Below the pieces are notes generated by a model. That model saw only the letters and a list, made by a program, of their open reading frames with translations. It was not told where the DNA came from and searched no databases. A stretch of 64,000 nucleotides of DNA from Saccopteryx bilineata. Lineage: Eukaryota; Chordata; Mammalia; Chiroptera; Emballonuridae. The stretch covers positions 187,343,520-187,407,519 of the forward strand of contig NC_089491.1 of assembly GCF_036850765.1 (NCBI RefSeq). The letters run 5' to 3'. The position numbers and the translations under genes are program-made. Of the stretch, positions 33,608 to 45,106 are shown in pieces (the stretch's first letter is position 1; each line of letters opens with the position of its first letter).

Positions 33608-33807
33608 GCTGTACATTTCAGTTTCAACTGGAAATACTCTTCCAAGGAAAAAGGCCACTCCAATCCCTAAAGGTGCTGTTGTGAACAGCATATAGGTAAA
33701 ATTCTTCTCTAACCCAGTTTGTCAAAAGTGCTATAGCATCTGTGAATCAGTCTTTAAAAAATGCATTTTTTTTCTACCTTAAATAATTTGCCTTTGAGAT
33801 TCTAGAT

Positions 33808-34137
33808 CAGGGATCGGGAACCTGACCCAATCCCTGGCTTGCAAGCCAGATGTGGCTCTTTTGATGGCTGCATCTGGCTCGCAGACAAATTTATAATAAA
33901 AAAAGTAATAACATTAAAAATATAAAACATTCTCATGTATTACAATCCATTCATTTCCTACCGCTCATGATCATGGTTGCAGGTGGCTGAAGCCAATCAC
34001 AGCTGTCCTCCGGGACAACATCAAATTTTTATTGGATAATGCGTAAGGTACACGGGTCATTGTATGGCTCTCATGGAATTACATTTTAAAATACGTGGTG
34101 TTCATGGCTCTCTCAGCCAAAAAGGTTCCAACCCCTG
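33808..34137. mobile_element. Non-autonomous hAT element (330 bp)
   Basis: Ends CAGGGATCGGGAACC and, inverted, CAGGGGTTGGAACC. The 8-bp target duplications are TTCTAGAT (33800-33807) and TTCTAGAC (34138-34145). An 8-bp duplication and CAGGG termini are hAT signatures. It has no transposase ORF. Near the left end, 'ctggcttgcaagccagatgt' and 'catctggctcgcagac' form internal palindromes. It is a MITE mobilised in trans. Confidence 0.9.
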
Positions 34138-34145
34138 TTCTAGAC

Positions 34146-34942
34146 AGACCTAATTGTTAAAGAACTCAAAACATATTTTGCGCCCAACCCCATGAAAAAA
34201 GCTTTCCTTCCAGCATTAGATGCCCAAACTGACATTCACATCTAGTCACAAAACTAAAATGCTTCATCACCCCAAGCAAAAAGCAAAGACTGCTTACAAA
34301 AACTTGCCTTAATTTGGCCCCAAATTCATTTGTTTCTCTCAAATTTGTTAAAAGATAAAGTCCATAAAACCTGCTATTTACCATTCCTCCAGGTCTTGAA
34401 AGTCTTCCCTCAAAGGCTTCAGAGAAGATACATGAGAAAATAAGCCTGAAAAAGAGAAACCTACAATACCCCAAAATAGGCCTATATTCCATAACAAAGC
34501 CCTTGCTGCTTAAGACACAGCTCCTCCATTACCTTTAGTAAAGGTTACCATACTCACGTTGCCAAAAACCTGATCATGCCAACCTCCTGGACTTTTACCA
34601 CACTACTGGCTGCCTGCATGCCACCTTGCACACTGGACGCTAGCTGCCTCCACATGGTAGCCCAATCTCATGCTGACATCAGCACATTGCACTGGCTCCC
34701 GGAATCCTGTCTGTTGCTGTCTTCCTAGCTTCACTGAATCCACTTCTTTGTAGCACCTGGGTCAGCTGCCATTTAACACTATTCCTCAGGATTTTAAATC
34801 ATCTGAGCTCAGCCTAATGCAAAACTGTTAGGTTGGTGATTACTCTTGATGTTGAACCATGTCAGTTATAGAAGTCCTTTACATTTTCTATCAGGCCAGA
34901 CCTCCCACCACAGCAGGAGCCGACAGACACCCTCATTGCTGT
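34146..34942. other. Probable provirus interior, no readable gene
   Basis: No long ORF in either orientation. Position within the provirus suggests decayed retroviral sequence, but I see no motif that proves it. Confidence 0.4.
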
Positions 34943-35229
34943 TGTTATGTGAACCATTAACTGTTAACTTGTTCCTGCCTATGTAAAAGAAGTTTCGGTA
35001 TATACACTTTACTTTTTACCCAATCCCAGAGATTTCCCCACTTTGCCTTCTCCTGGCTCCCTAATCTATCACCAGTCCATTTGACGTAACCCCCTTACAC
35101 CTTCTCCTTTGATTCTGATGAATAAAGCAAGGGGTGAAACTGCCACTTTCCAGAGCACTTTCTCCATCTGTTTGCTTCCCAGCAATTATTGACAGTTTGG
35201 CTCAAATAAACTCATAAAAAATTCTTACA
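34943..35229 (+). mobile_element. Possible solo LTR
   Basis: Begins TGTTATGTGAACCATTAACT and ends TTCTTACA. It has a TATA-like box (GTATATACAC, about 34999) and AATAAA at about 35122, in LTR order. It has no visible target duplication and no second copy in the window. Confidence 0.35.
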
Positions 35230-36100
35230 GGTTTGGAAGTTGTTTTACATTGACAGAACATATTTCATTAGCAAACAAACTTATATTTTCAAAAGATATA
35301 ACAGAGATAACAGGAACCTTTTGTAAACCCAGGCAAAACAAACATATTTTCTGTTAAGAACTTTAAAAAAAACATAATTAAATTAAACTAGTAGTAATAT
35401 CAGATGCTTTTCTAGAGCACTTGGTTCAGAATAAAATATTTTGAGTCATTTTATATTTTACTATAAACATAAACAGTATTTTTGATAGTTGGAAAGAAGA
35501 CAAGACTCCTAATTTGTCCTTGGCAGCCCTCTGGGATGACTGAAGAGAAGGGAGGAGATGGGCTATTGAGCCACTTGGATTTTAAAAATGCTCACATTTT
35601 TTTTCCTTTACATTAAGGTCATGGCATGTCTCCTCCCATTTTTACAGCCCACACAGGGTCCAGAGACTTAATGCTCCTGTTGTTCTCAGGATCACAGTAA
35701 TTTTCAAGCCTCTAGGAGCAGGCTTTAAGATATTTAAATGACATGGTTTCTTTCTTTCTTCTAAGTTTTACTGTCTGGAAAAGGGAGTGAAATCTTTACC
35801 CCACTTTGAATTATTAATTTATCAGTAGAATCTTTAATATGAACAACATGAAAGTTGGTTCATAACATAATAATCAAATTCTAAATAGTACAATTTTATA
35901 TACAAACAAGACAATTACAGAGTACAAAACAAAGAAACAAGTTTAGGATCCAAAATTTCATTCTACTTAAGTTTAAATGAGCTCTCCTTACATATTCTAA
36001 TTTCAAAGCAACAATGTCTAGAGCAATAATTTCATACAGGAATGAAATTATTTTATTTAGTTTAATATTAGAGCTTGCATTTCCAATTTTGCATGCAAGA
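35230..36100. other. AT-rich provirus interior, no readable gene
   Basis: No ORF or repeat recognised. The gag/pol region would be expected here, but nothing can be read. Confidence 0.4.
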
Positions 36101-36114
36101 ACTTAATTTAGGCC

Positions 36115-36212
36115 TCAAAAGAGCCACATCTTGGCTCTCCTAGGTTGATATTTTTTGTTTGGGGATTATCATCCCAATAAGTGACTGTTTGGCCCAGTGA
36201 AACATTGGGAAG
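36115..36212 (-). pseudogene. Possible gag start remnant
   Basis: On the complement, CTG at the initiator position is followed by GQTVT, the myristoylated matrix start typical of gammaretroviral Gag, about 590 bases downstream of the primer-binding site, a usual leader length. The frame ends after ~30 codons at a TAA. Short and weak on its own; the context makes it plausible. Confidence 0.4.
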
Positions 36213-36791
36213 TTTCTTTCCCTTTTGTTTGGTACCATCTTTGTCTCTGGTTGTTATATTAGGGGTATGATTTACTTTCCTGATTATGGCATGATTCCTG
36301 AGAGAGGCTCAACCCCCTGTCCTTGGGGGTTTCTTGCCTTCTTGTCATTTGCTTCATCTGTCTCTGGTCACTCCTCTAGTGGGGACATTGAATGCCTCTT
36401 AGCAATTGGAGGGTTGGTAGAAACCCCTGAGTTGGAAGAAGCTTTGTCTGATACCACCCTAAGCCTTACGAGGTCACGGCAGAACCTCAGATCAGGACTC
36501 CACACTTACTCTGTGCCTCAGCATGACACATGCACACCACCTCCTGCACCTCTTCCCGACCACCAAGGAGTACTTTGCCACACCTGTGACTTTTCTTACT
36601 TTAATTCATGCATGAAGTTGCCTGGTCTCTGTGGTATCACCTTTTAGGGCCCTTCTACACATTGCTGAGAGTCTGGAGTTGTTCGCTGCTTGGGCTGAGT
36701 CGTCATCCTTTCAGTCAAGGGCTACCACAATAGAACAGCAAGATGCGTCTCTCTCAACAGAGGGCCTAGACCCCTTCTGAGGGGGATGGGG

Positions 36792-36809
36792 ATCCCAGAT
36801 GAGCCCCCA
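36792..36809 (-). promoter_or_regulatory. Primer-binding site, tRNA-Pro type
   Basis: The complement reads TGGGGGCTCATCTGGGAT, matching the gammaretroviral tRNA-Pro PBS (TGGGGGCTCGTCCGGGAT) at 16 of 18 bases, a few bases from the LTR end as expected. Confidence 0.85.
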
Positions 36810-36812
36810 AAT

Positions 36813-37199
36813 TGTTAGAGTTGAAATTAAGCAAGACTTGTGGAGACAAAATACCTTGGCAAGGCATTTTAATAACTTCTGCAGAAGGGTGTGCTGCTGC
36901 TAGTGAAATTTGGCCAGAAAGTGCATGGGAAGGGGGTTGGGTTCTGTTTTTGTTCCTAATGTGAGCCCTAGGCTGGGTCATGCCCCATTGGCTGGTGTGG
37001 TGACCATACAATCTTACTCTTTTCTGATTGGCTAGTTTAAATGACCGTGTGAAGGGGGAAAGAAGAGGTAGAGATAGTGTTAACTTCATGAAACTGGATA
37101 AAGGGGGCTGGGAACTGTTGCCTGAAATGTGATGAAGGGGGCTGGGGAAATTCTCATGGAAGAAAAGAACATGAGGTAAACAAGTTTTTTGTCCTTCAT
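36813..37199 (-). repeat. 5' LTR of the gamma-type provirus
   Basis: A 387-bp copy of the LTR at 24131. On the complement it runs from TGAAGGAC to CTCTAACA. It contains CCAAT (complement of 'attgg' near 36987 and 37027) and an ATTAAA-type signal (complement near 36868). Confidence 0.85.
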
Positions 37200-38011
37200 A
37201 GACGTGTTGAGTTTTGCCTTGTTTTAGTTCCAAGGACAGTGGGAGACTACAGGGATATAAACTCTCAGCAGCCCTTGGGCTATGATGTAAAGACCAGTAA
37301 TGCACAACACAACAGACTCTTTATTGCTTAATTAGAATGCAGGAGGAGTGGACTCTGTTTAAAGAGCATCTCTCCTGTGCTGGGGCCCCTTCCAGTTTAA
37401 TTGAGAATTTGGCATTGGGGGTTCACTTGATGTGATCTCAGTGAATTTTGCTCACTGACCAAAGACCATGCCTTTAGGTTTAACAACAGACTTCAGCTTC
37501 TAAGGCAAAGTCACCAATGGGGCTTTGGTGTAGTAAGAGGCACTCAATACACTCCATCCAAATTGCATGCCTCAGTCATTAAACAGAGCCGTAGGCATTT
37601 TGACATTTTGTGTGAAACCAGCCCTCTAGTCCTTCTAAGTCAAGAAAAACTAGTCTCTCCATTCTTTCAAGCCCCATTCAGCCTTAACAAACCTGATTAA
37701 ATTTTTAACTAATCAACAGTGCAGGTGAGTGCTTTGTATGTGCACACCCCTTTGTGGGCTCAGTGAGGGACCAGTGAAAGGTGCTGATGTTAACACTGAG
37801 AAACAGCAGGTACCCACACAGAGCATGGGGTGCTTAACACCATTATTTCTTTTACTCTTCAGGTCCACATGAAAGGCTTCTTCTTTTTCTTTTGCAGGTC
37901 AGGAAGCTGAGGGTCTGAGAAACTGAGTTACAGTTAGTGAGGAAGCCAGGCTCTGAACCTAGGATTGATGTATATTCACGTACTGACCACAGAGCAGATG
38001 GCCAGCCACAT
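37200..38011. other. Intergenic, no gene seen
   Basis: Ordinary composition; no repeat or coding signal that I can support. Confidence 0.45.
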
Positions 38012-38106
38012 TAGATCTGTTCCTGGATGTGCCCTGACTGGGGATTGAACTGGCAAACTCTGCACTTCAGGATGACTCTCTAACAAACCAAATATCCAGC
38101 CAGGAC
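38012..38106 (-). mobile_element. Second type of tRNA-derived SINE (Ves-like), fragment
   Basis: The complement has a decayed A-box (TTTGGTTTGTTAGAG) and a good B-box (AGTTCAATCCCCAGTCAGGG) spaced like a tRNA, followed by 'cacatccaggaacagatc'. This resembles the Ves family of bat SINEs and differs from copies 1-3. It is truncated and has no tail. Confidence 0.65.
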
Positions 38107-38712
38107 AACAGAGGACTTTATGTGTAGTTTTTTACACATATTTCTGTATTGGGAGCCATTATTTTGTTCTTTGCTCAATTGATGATGAGTCCATCAATCC
38201 AGTCCTGAGTCAGTAACCCAGTCAGGTATGTTTTAGGGTCTGACAGAAATGGACAACCTCACCTCTCTGTACCAGATAGTACTTGGGTTCATTTTACTTC
38301 AATGAGGGGGGTATTTCAGGGCACCAAAATGCAGAGACATTCCATTTTTTTCCTACTGAATGCAAAGCCAGGTATCACCCAGGTCATACCAGTGTGGCTC
38401 TAGCCTTCTGCCGGGGTGGAATTCTTTAATGACCCAAGCAGTCTGGACCCCAGGGCTGGCATGGATCCATTAGTGATGAGGCAGACACAGGAGGTGGTGG
38501 CACGCCTCAGCCCAGTCCTTGCAAGGATAGCCACTGCTTCTTCTAGCAAGGGGATGTGTGTGAGTTGTCATGACCTTTACCCCAGAGAAGAAGTTACAGG
38601 TCCCTCATAACACCTCATCATAAATTCATTGACAAAGAAATTGGTTAAAAGAGCAAACATGAATGACTTCTAAAGAGGGTGCAGAGGTTGTTAAGCAGAG
38701 AATTTGCCAGTG
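38107..38712. other. Intergenic, no gene seen
   Basis: The ORF at 38416-38610 has no recognisable domain. No repeat that I can name. Confidence 0.4.
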
Positions 38713-39016
38713 TGTTAGTTGGCTCGGGCTGCCTTTACCCATACCGCACATACTGGAGGCCTTAACCGCAGACATTCGGCGCCTCACAACTAGAGGATCT
38801 GCAGTTTGGTTTTTTCTGAGACCTCTCTACTAGGCTTGTTGGTGGCTGTCTTTTTTTAAAGCGCACTTATTCTATTGGATTAGCACCTACCCTAGTGATC
38901 TCATTCTCTCAATCACCTTTTTAAAGGCCCTATCTCCAAATATGGTCACATTATGAGGCGCTGGGAGTTAGGGTGTCAATATATAAGTTTTGGGGGATGC
39001 AACCCAGCCCATCACA
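38713..39016 (-). mobile_element. MaLR-type LTR, decayed
   Basis: Runs from TGTTAGTTGGCTCGGGCTGC to CAGCCCATCACA. It includes 'aaggccctatctccaaatat', 'ggtcacattatgag' and 'gttagggtgtcaatatata', the same layout as the LTR at 8711-10414. Confidence 0.65.
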
Positions 39017-39144
39017 CTGATGTTATACCTTCTCCTCCTCCAATGCAGGGAAGTAGCTCCTCTTTTGGAAAAGACCAATGATTGGGTCTTGTTGATGTCA
39101 TTGGCTTCTCAAGAGAAAGAAGACTCATTATGTAATTTTTCACT

Positions 39145-39491
39145 TGTAATGCCAGTGGCCGAGGCCAGGCAGGTCCACATTGGATTCGAGAAGACGGTAG
39201 AAAAACTGTGGACCCAGAAAGGGTTGGGCCATTCCCTTCAATAAAGTTTCACAATGGTAGAAAAGCGCACAGGCAGGGAAACCGCCTCTCAGACAAACAA
39301 ACAGCAAGAATAGCCCCTTAGAGTGGTGGGCAGGCAACCTGCCATCCATAATCCCCCATCTCTCTTGAGCACAAGCACCCGCAGCCTTACATAGCCATAC
39401 ACACGTGGCACAGCCACACACTCACATACCAATCAGGCAAAGTGCTTGCAGCCGGTAACCCCACGAGCAAGCCTAACACAGCTGCCCCACA
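39145..39491 (-). mobile_element. ERVL-like solo LTR 1
   Basis: A 347-bp LTR (complement TGTGGGG...ATTACA). The 5-bp flanks TCACT (39140-39144) and TTACT (39492-39496) match at four of five bases. Complement blocks: 'gctgcaagcactttgcc', 'taaggctgcgggtgcttg', 'ttgtttgtctgagaggcgg' and the termination-signal area 'attgaagggaatggcc'. Same family as 40771, ~42875, 45107 and 48258. Confidence 0.82.
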
Positions 39492-39496
39492 TTACT

Positions 39497-40765
39497 TTAT
39501 GGAGAAAGTCAGAACCAGTGAGGTGGCATGCTTTGCCAATGTCACACAGTGGGTTTTAGAAAGCTCGGGCAAATGTGACCTCCCAGGTCCTTGGAAGCCA
39601 TGCACTATGGGCCTCCAGTTAGCTTGGCTGCCAATGACTTCCAGCAGTAAAACGACAGCAGCTGTGTTCACGGCATGTCCTCTGCAGGGAGTTGGTGAGA
39701 AAAGCTCATAAAGCATAGAGAAAACCATAGCCTAGTGCTCTCAAAAAGAAACATTTCTTTTCTAAAACAAAGAACTTTGGGGAAACTGGACCTCAGTGAC
39801 AGAGTGTGGGATGGGAGAAATTGGAGTCAGAACAGCTGAGTTTTGTCCTGGCTCTACAGGAATCATTTGTACGGCTTCAGGAGAGTCACCTGATCTTTGG
39901 GGGACTCAGATTATCTATAAAATGAAGCCATTGAAATCAATGAATGGCTTTCAAACATGTTTGACGGTGAGGCACTTCTCAGATTCCACATGGTGGAAAC
40001 CTTTCTCAGAAAACCAGTGTATAAAATAGATAAAATGGGAGAGTCACTCCTTAAAGGTGACGTGGAGACAGGAACAGGAGTTCCTGTCCACTCACTCTGA
40101 GTATTTTCCCAAACCCCGGCTTCCAGGGGACCCACGGGGTTTCAGAATCAGAGAATCTCTGTGGGTCACTAACACATCACCACACTCCTCACCAGGAGAT
40201 GGCTCTCTAATCTTGTTTCTGAACTGAATTATTTGGAGGAAAAGTGATTGTTAATCAGACAACTTTATGGGCTTGCTGAGGAGAAACACCTTCAGAGGCC
40301 AGCTGCAGAGGGAGCCTCCAGACAACATGTCTTCCTTGACCTTGACCCTTTGGCTTATGACCTCATGCCACCTGACCAAACACCCCCCTCACAATCTACC
40401 TTTTGAAATGGGAAATATTGATTCCCACTCCTCCAATCATTCTAGTAAGACCTTCTTTACATTAATAAGTCATAGGGAAATAGAATAATGAATGAAAAAT
40501 ACTCAAGTGTTAAAATCAAATGAAAACTTTTGCTTTCAATTTGGTGGAATAGCTAGTATTGGATCAGTCCCACCTTGAGAGCTAGGAAAATCTGTATAAG
40601 TATTTTAAAAAATTCTGTTGAAGGTATTGGAGCGCTACCAAGATAGCCAGGACTCGAGGAGCCCAAACCAAGGAGAGAAGGGATTACAGACGGGCCAGCC
40701 TTCAGTTCCTCCACTTTGGAGCAGTGCTGGGAGAGGCTGAGAAACTGGGCAGAACTTTGAGCAAT
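39497..40765. other. Intergenic, no gene seen
   Basis: No coding signal beyond short random ORFs; no repeat that I can name. Confidence 0.45.
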
Positions 40766-40770
40766 CCCTG

Positions 40771-41117
40771 TGCAATGCTGGTGGCTGCTTTCATGGCCAG
40801 GCAGGTCCACATTGAATTCAGGCAGATGGTAGAAAAACTATGGAGCTGGAAAGGGTTGGGTCATTCCGTTTAATAAAGTCTCACAATACTAGACAAGCAC
40901 ACAGGCAGGGGAAACCACCTCTCAGGCAAACAAACAGCAAAATGGCCCCTCACAGCGATGGGCAGGCAATCTGCGTATCTGCAATATCCCCAAGCACAAG
41001 CACCCACAGCCGTACATAGACTATACACATGTGGCACTGCCACATGCTCACACACTAATCAGGCAAAGTGCTTGCAGCTGGTAAGCCCGCGAGCAAGCCT
41101 AACACAGATGCCCCACA
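40771..41117 (-). repeat. ERVL-like LTR 2 (3' LTR)
   Basis: Shares 'ggccaggcaggtccacattg', 'gtttaataaagtctcacaat' and the terminal 'gccccaca' with the other family members. Confidence 0.8.
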
Positions 41118-42009
41118 TTCTACCCCTTTAGGGTTGCTCGCTTCATAATCTACATGACAGGAAACAGAGACTACAGCAACAGCAAAAGTTACACAGTACT
41201 TACAAAGGTGTCCTTCACAATGTCTCTCTGAGCACTTTGCCCAGGGTGTCACCTGGAGGCCCACCTCTAACTCCCTGCCCCATGAATAGTCCAGGGCTGT
41301 GTCCTTGGAAACCATAAAGTGTCCTTGGTGCACTTCTGCAACTGGATGAGAACCACTGCAGGAGGGCCTCCCCAGGTGCCCCCCCATTGGGGTCTCTCAT
41401 AGTTCTCTCTATGAGTGATATGTCCATCCATTAAGGGAAACGGTGCCCCCCTCTGGTTGCCGTCCAAGAGTCAGTCCACAATAGACACCCCCGCTGTCTG
41501 TACAAATCACCAAGGTAAAGGTTCATTACAGGCAACTAGCCACACAGCTCTTTATTAACAGACCTCAGCATCTTTCCACAGTGTGCTGTCCATTGCCACA
41601 GCCCCATCTAAACCCCTTAACAAGCTCGCAGGGCCTGGCAGGGTCAAGCACATTTAATACCTGTGTCACCTTAACAGTTCTCTTGGCTGCTGCTGCTGTA
41701 AGAAAAAGCACCTGCTGCACATTAGAAGGGGACCAGTGCATTGCCAATTCCACATGGCCAGCCCCCACTGCTCCCTGTTGGACGAGTTCCTTGCCCTTCC
41801 CCCTATTCAAACTGGGACAATGGGTTTGGGGAATTCTGTAACCTGAATGCCAGCCATTTTCCTGGCAGATGCTGGGGCTACCCACTTTCCCCACTTTTTC
41901 AGCGTCTGGAACTTCTGTTCTGACTCAAGCTGCCGCCTTCAAAGTTGCAAACGGGCTTTATTAGGCTTGCCATCTAATTTCTCTCTATCTGCCCCGGCCA
42001 CAATCAAAT
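41118..42009 (-). other. Internal region of the ERVL-like provirus
   Basis: Between the 3' LTR and gag. Stops occur in all frames. It may be decayed end-of-gag or pol, but no motif is readable. Confidence 0.4.
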
Positions 42010-42873
42010 CTACCCACATCTATGTTCTGGTAACTTTCTCTTGTTAGTCAGAAGGATAGCATGGGCAGCAGCCCTCACAGCCTTACAGTCCATCTCTGTT
42101 CTGGAAACTTTGATGTCATTCACCCCTATGTCCCACAGCTGCACCAAGCAATCTACCAGGGACTCAGTGGGTTTTTGCTTGAATTTCACCCCCAACTCCA
42201 TCAACTCTGCCCAGGTATAGGGTTGGACCATAGAGTGCTTTACTACCTGAGGAGGAGGCTGTGGCTGCCCCTGAGGGACTCTTGGCTGCTGGGTCCTTAC
42301 CTTCTTGGTGACCACCAGCTTGGCTCTGAGTCTGCGGATGACAGTTGCAGCCTAAGCCTCCCCTTCAGAAAAGGAGGAGTTGGAGATGCCTGCTCCCACC
42401 AACTCAGAGCTGCTCCGTCTTCCGTGCCTGCTTCAGCTCCTGTGGCTGCCAGCTCTCGGCTTGAAGCTGACTCTTGAGCTCCTGAACCTGCAGTTGTTTC
42501 TTCAACAGCTGTCACTGCCAACACTCAGCTTCCAGGGCAAACTGCAACTCGTGAACCTGAAATTTCTTCTCCAGAGACCACTGCAGTTCCAGGTGCTGTT
42601 GGCATTCAGCCTTCACCCCACACTGCAACTCTTGGACCAGGTCGGCCTCTTTCTTCAGTGCTCACTCAAGTTTATGCAGTTGTTGCTGCTCAGTATGCAG
42701 CTCATCCTGGAGCTTTCGACCTCACTCAGCTTCTTGCACAGAGCTCTTGGTTTCTTCTCGCAGGATTGTAAAAACACCCAGCCCACGGTCCCCAACAGAA
42801 GAGCCACCGGGAATAGCCACTCATCTATTCCACTCCTGAAGGGTATCGGCAGCTCCTTACCCATCTGCTCCAA
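42010..42873 (-). pseudogene. ERVL/Fv1-type gag remnant
   Basis: The N-terminal part (about 42870-42420) encodes repeated Leu/Glu/Gln-rich segments, a long coiled coil broken by stops. The next piece (42315-42010, ~100 residues) has a Pro/Gln-rich linker and then PYTWAELMELGVKFKQKP...LVQLWDIG, the pattern of the capsid domain in ERVL Gag and the related mouse restriction factor Fv1. It includes the conserved LW-D-G and the following E-M. Several stops and frameshifts break it. An Fv1-like host gene is less likely because LTRs flank it. Confidence 0.68.
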
Positions 42874-42874
42874 A

Positions 42875-43206
42875 CCCTGTCCACATGGCCAGGCAGGTTC
42901 ACATTGGATTTGTACAGACCATAGAAAAACTGTAAAGCCTGAAAGGGTTGGGCCATTCCATTTAATAGAGTCTCACAATGGTGGACAAGCACACAGGCAG
43001 GGGAAACTCCCCTCAGACAAACAAACAGCAAAATGGCCCCTCATAGTGGTGGGCAGGCAATCCATGCACTGCAATCCCCCAGAGGGCAAGCACCCATAGC
43101 CTTATATAGACTATATACCCGTGGTGCAGCCACGTGCTCATGCACTAGCCAGGCAAAGTGCTTGCAGCTGGTAAACCAGAGAGAAGCCTAACACAACTGC
43201 CCCACA
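42875..43206 (-). repeat. ERVL-like LTR 3 (5' LTR)
   Basis: Same family as 40771-41117. The left boundary is approximate because the terminal ~15 bp are diverged. I could not identify a primer-binding site beside it. Confidence 0.75.
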
Positions 43207-43211
43207 CCCTA

Positions 43212-45106
43212 AAAATAAACATTTGAGTGCAGGCCTTCCAAGGAGGAGGGGGTTTGGTAAACACTCTAGGCTCTGAATTGGGGGAGCTGAGGGGGTTACT
43301 CCCAGGTGTAAGGATGAGTCAGAAACAGACCAGCCTTCCCAAAGACTGAAACCAGCTCTGAATCAGCACCTCCATGCTAGATTAACATGGGCTGCCCCTG
43401 GCCCCAGTGCCCACCAAAAGCCAAAGTCAGTCCTACTTGCAAATTGTGTCACCTAGAACTTCAGATTATCTTTATAATTTTATATTCAGAACATCCAGTA
43501 TCCAGAACAGACAAGTAAGTATAAAACCCAGGTTAGGGCATGGCCAGGGGGCTGGCAGTGTTTTCTATAGCTGTGCGTGCTCTGCCTGTCTCCTTAGGAG
43601 GCTGGCTACTTGGAAACAGGCCCATGTGCTGTTATCAGTAATGGTAGCCAAGCTCAGTGTGAACTACCTATATGCTCTTGTTTACTCCAAACAACTACCC
43701 TCAGGTGTCAATATATTTTCCCCCGTTATGCAGACGACAAAACAGACTGGGGGTGAGGGGCAATGACCTGAGTCTATCCTACTACACTACCTGGACTCTG
43801 AACCACCAGTGGTCCTGCTTTCCCAGATGTGCTCATGTTCAGGAATGCTTGTGCCGTGACTGGCTTAAGGCTTGCCATCGCAAACTCTCATTTACCAGGC
43901 CCCATATGTACAAAGGCAGCAGGAATACCGTGTCCACAGGGGGAACTCATCACACCATTTGGGTTGGATTCTAGAGCGTCAACTCTTAAACGACAGTTAG
44001 TGCTTGTTGACCGCTGCCTGAGCAGAGAATAAATTCCGTGGCCTGGGAAGGCTTGGTGGAAAGTGGAGGTGGTGCCGCTATGGCCTTGGGGACCTGGATG
44101 TCCCCTGGGGGTCCATGTGGTCCTGCCCTGTGTCCAGCCTCTGCTGGATTGGCTTTTCATGCATCCAAAGAGTCTGGGCAGGAGAGCTGCTGGAAGGAGG
44201 TCAATATTTTTTAATTTTAAAGAGCTTCTAGTTTTTTAAAAAAGATACGTTGAAAACCTGCTTTCTAATCCTCTCCTACTTGAAAGTCTCATGTCGAGTG
44301 GGCAACTGACTTGTTCAAGATCATGTGGGTAATGGCAGAGCCACAAACCTGGTTTCCTCAAATGCTAGGCTGGTGTGTCTCCCTTGCAGGTCCCATCCAT
44401 AAAGGTAGTATTATAAACTGGACAGTGTATATTGACCCTGACCCAGAGGACTAAATGGATTGTTCTCTATACCAGACAGACATGAATGAAAATAAGTTCC
44501 CCTTGATAGGTATGGACTTGGACTGACTAGTTACAGCTACATTTGAACAGTGGGCCAGATGAAAGTTAAAAAGTCCCCTTTCTCCAAACTAATTGGAGGT
44601 GCCATATAGCAAGGTGCCTACAGCTCTGGGCCAGCATATCCCCTGCCTTTTTGGGAAGAAGGTGGTGAGATTCAAGGCAAGTCACTCTGATTCCAGGCAA
44701 GTGGCCTGCATTAATCTGCATTAATCTCAGCCTTCATATCTGTTCTTCCCATACTGAGTCTCTCTCTACTGGGCAGGTGTCCACCATCACAACCTCTCCA
44801 AATTCTGCCTTCCTCCTTGAGCATCCTTCCCTGAACTCACCTGTGATTCTCAGCAAAGTATCATGACTTTAACTTTGGGACTAATGAAGTCAACGTGGGT
44901 AGAAAAAAATCTATTTTAGAGAGAAGATAGAGAATTTCAATTTGCTCCCCTTTCACTGGGGTTTGTTACCTTCCCAGGTAGCCAATTCATTGATGACACT
45001 GTTGTAGCCATTCAAGGAGAAACAATCTCAGCCTCTTATGAATTTCAACAGTATTTTTCCCCCATTTATTTTTTTAATTGAATTTGTTGGGGTGACTGTG
45101 TTAGGC
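43212..45106. other. Intergenic, no gene seen
   Basis: About 1.9 kb of unique-looking sequence. Short ORFs (for example 43407-43766) have no domain and no splice context. Confidence 0.45.

Larger units (their letters stand above)
24131..37199 (-). mobile_element. Class I (gamma-type) endogenous provirus, nested insertions
   Basis: Two related ~385-bp LTRs in the same orientation bound the unit. A primer-binding site matching the tRNA-Pro type lies next to the right LTR, a G-rich polypurine tract and env remnant lie next to the left LTR, and a gag-start-like stretch lies near 36200. Minus-strand order is therefore 5'LTR-PBS-gag...env-PPT-3'LTR. The interior was later interrupted by L1 B, an ERVL-like LTR with a SINE, a hAT element and perhaps another LTR. 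After subtracting these, about 4.8 kb of internal sequence remains, too short for a full genome. I could not recognise pol, so it is probably deleted. No matching short TSD is visible outside the LTRs (ACAGG versus TAGAC). Confidence 0.72.
40771..43206 (-). mobile_element. Small ERVL-like provirus with gag remnant
   Basis: Two LTRs of the local ERVL-like family in the same orientation (40771-41117 and about 42875-43206) enclose ~1.75 kb of internal sequence with a gag remnant and no visible pol. The 5-bp flanks CCCTG (40766-40770) and CCCTA (43207-43211) agree at four of five bases and fit a class III integration. It is internally deleted. The solo LTRs nearby are probably excised relatives. 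Confidence 0.75.

Noticed and set aside
36225..36647. 140-codon plus-strand ORF
   Set aside because: Antisense to the provirus leader and gag start; no domain.
24131..37199. Two unrelated solo LTRs instead of one provirus
   Set aside because: PBS beside the right LTR and PPT/env beside the left LTR have the correct polarity for one provirus, although no flanking duplication was found.
36766..37305. 179-codon minus-strand ORF
   Set aside because: Covers the retroviral 5' LTR and PBS; open by chance, not a retroviral gene.
42380..43099. 239-codon Leu-rich plus-strand ORF
   Set aside because: Antisense of the gag coiled coil (Gln/Glu/Leu codons read as Leu/Gln), running on into an LTR.
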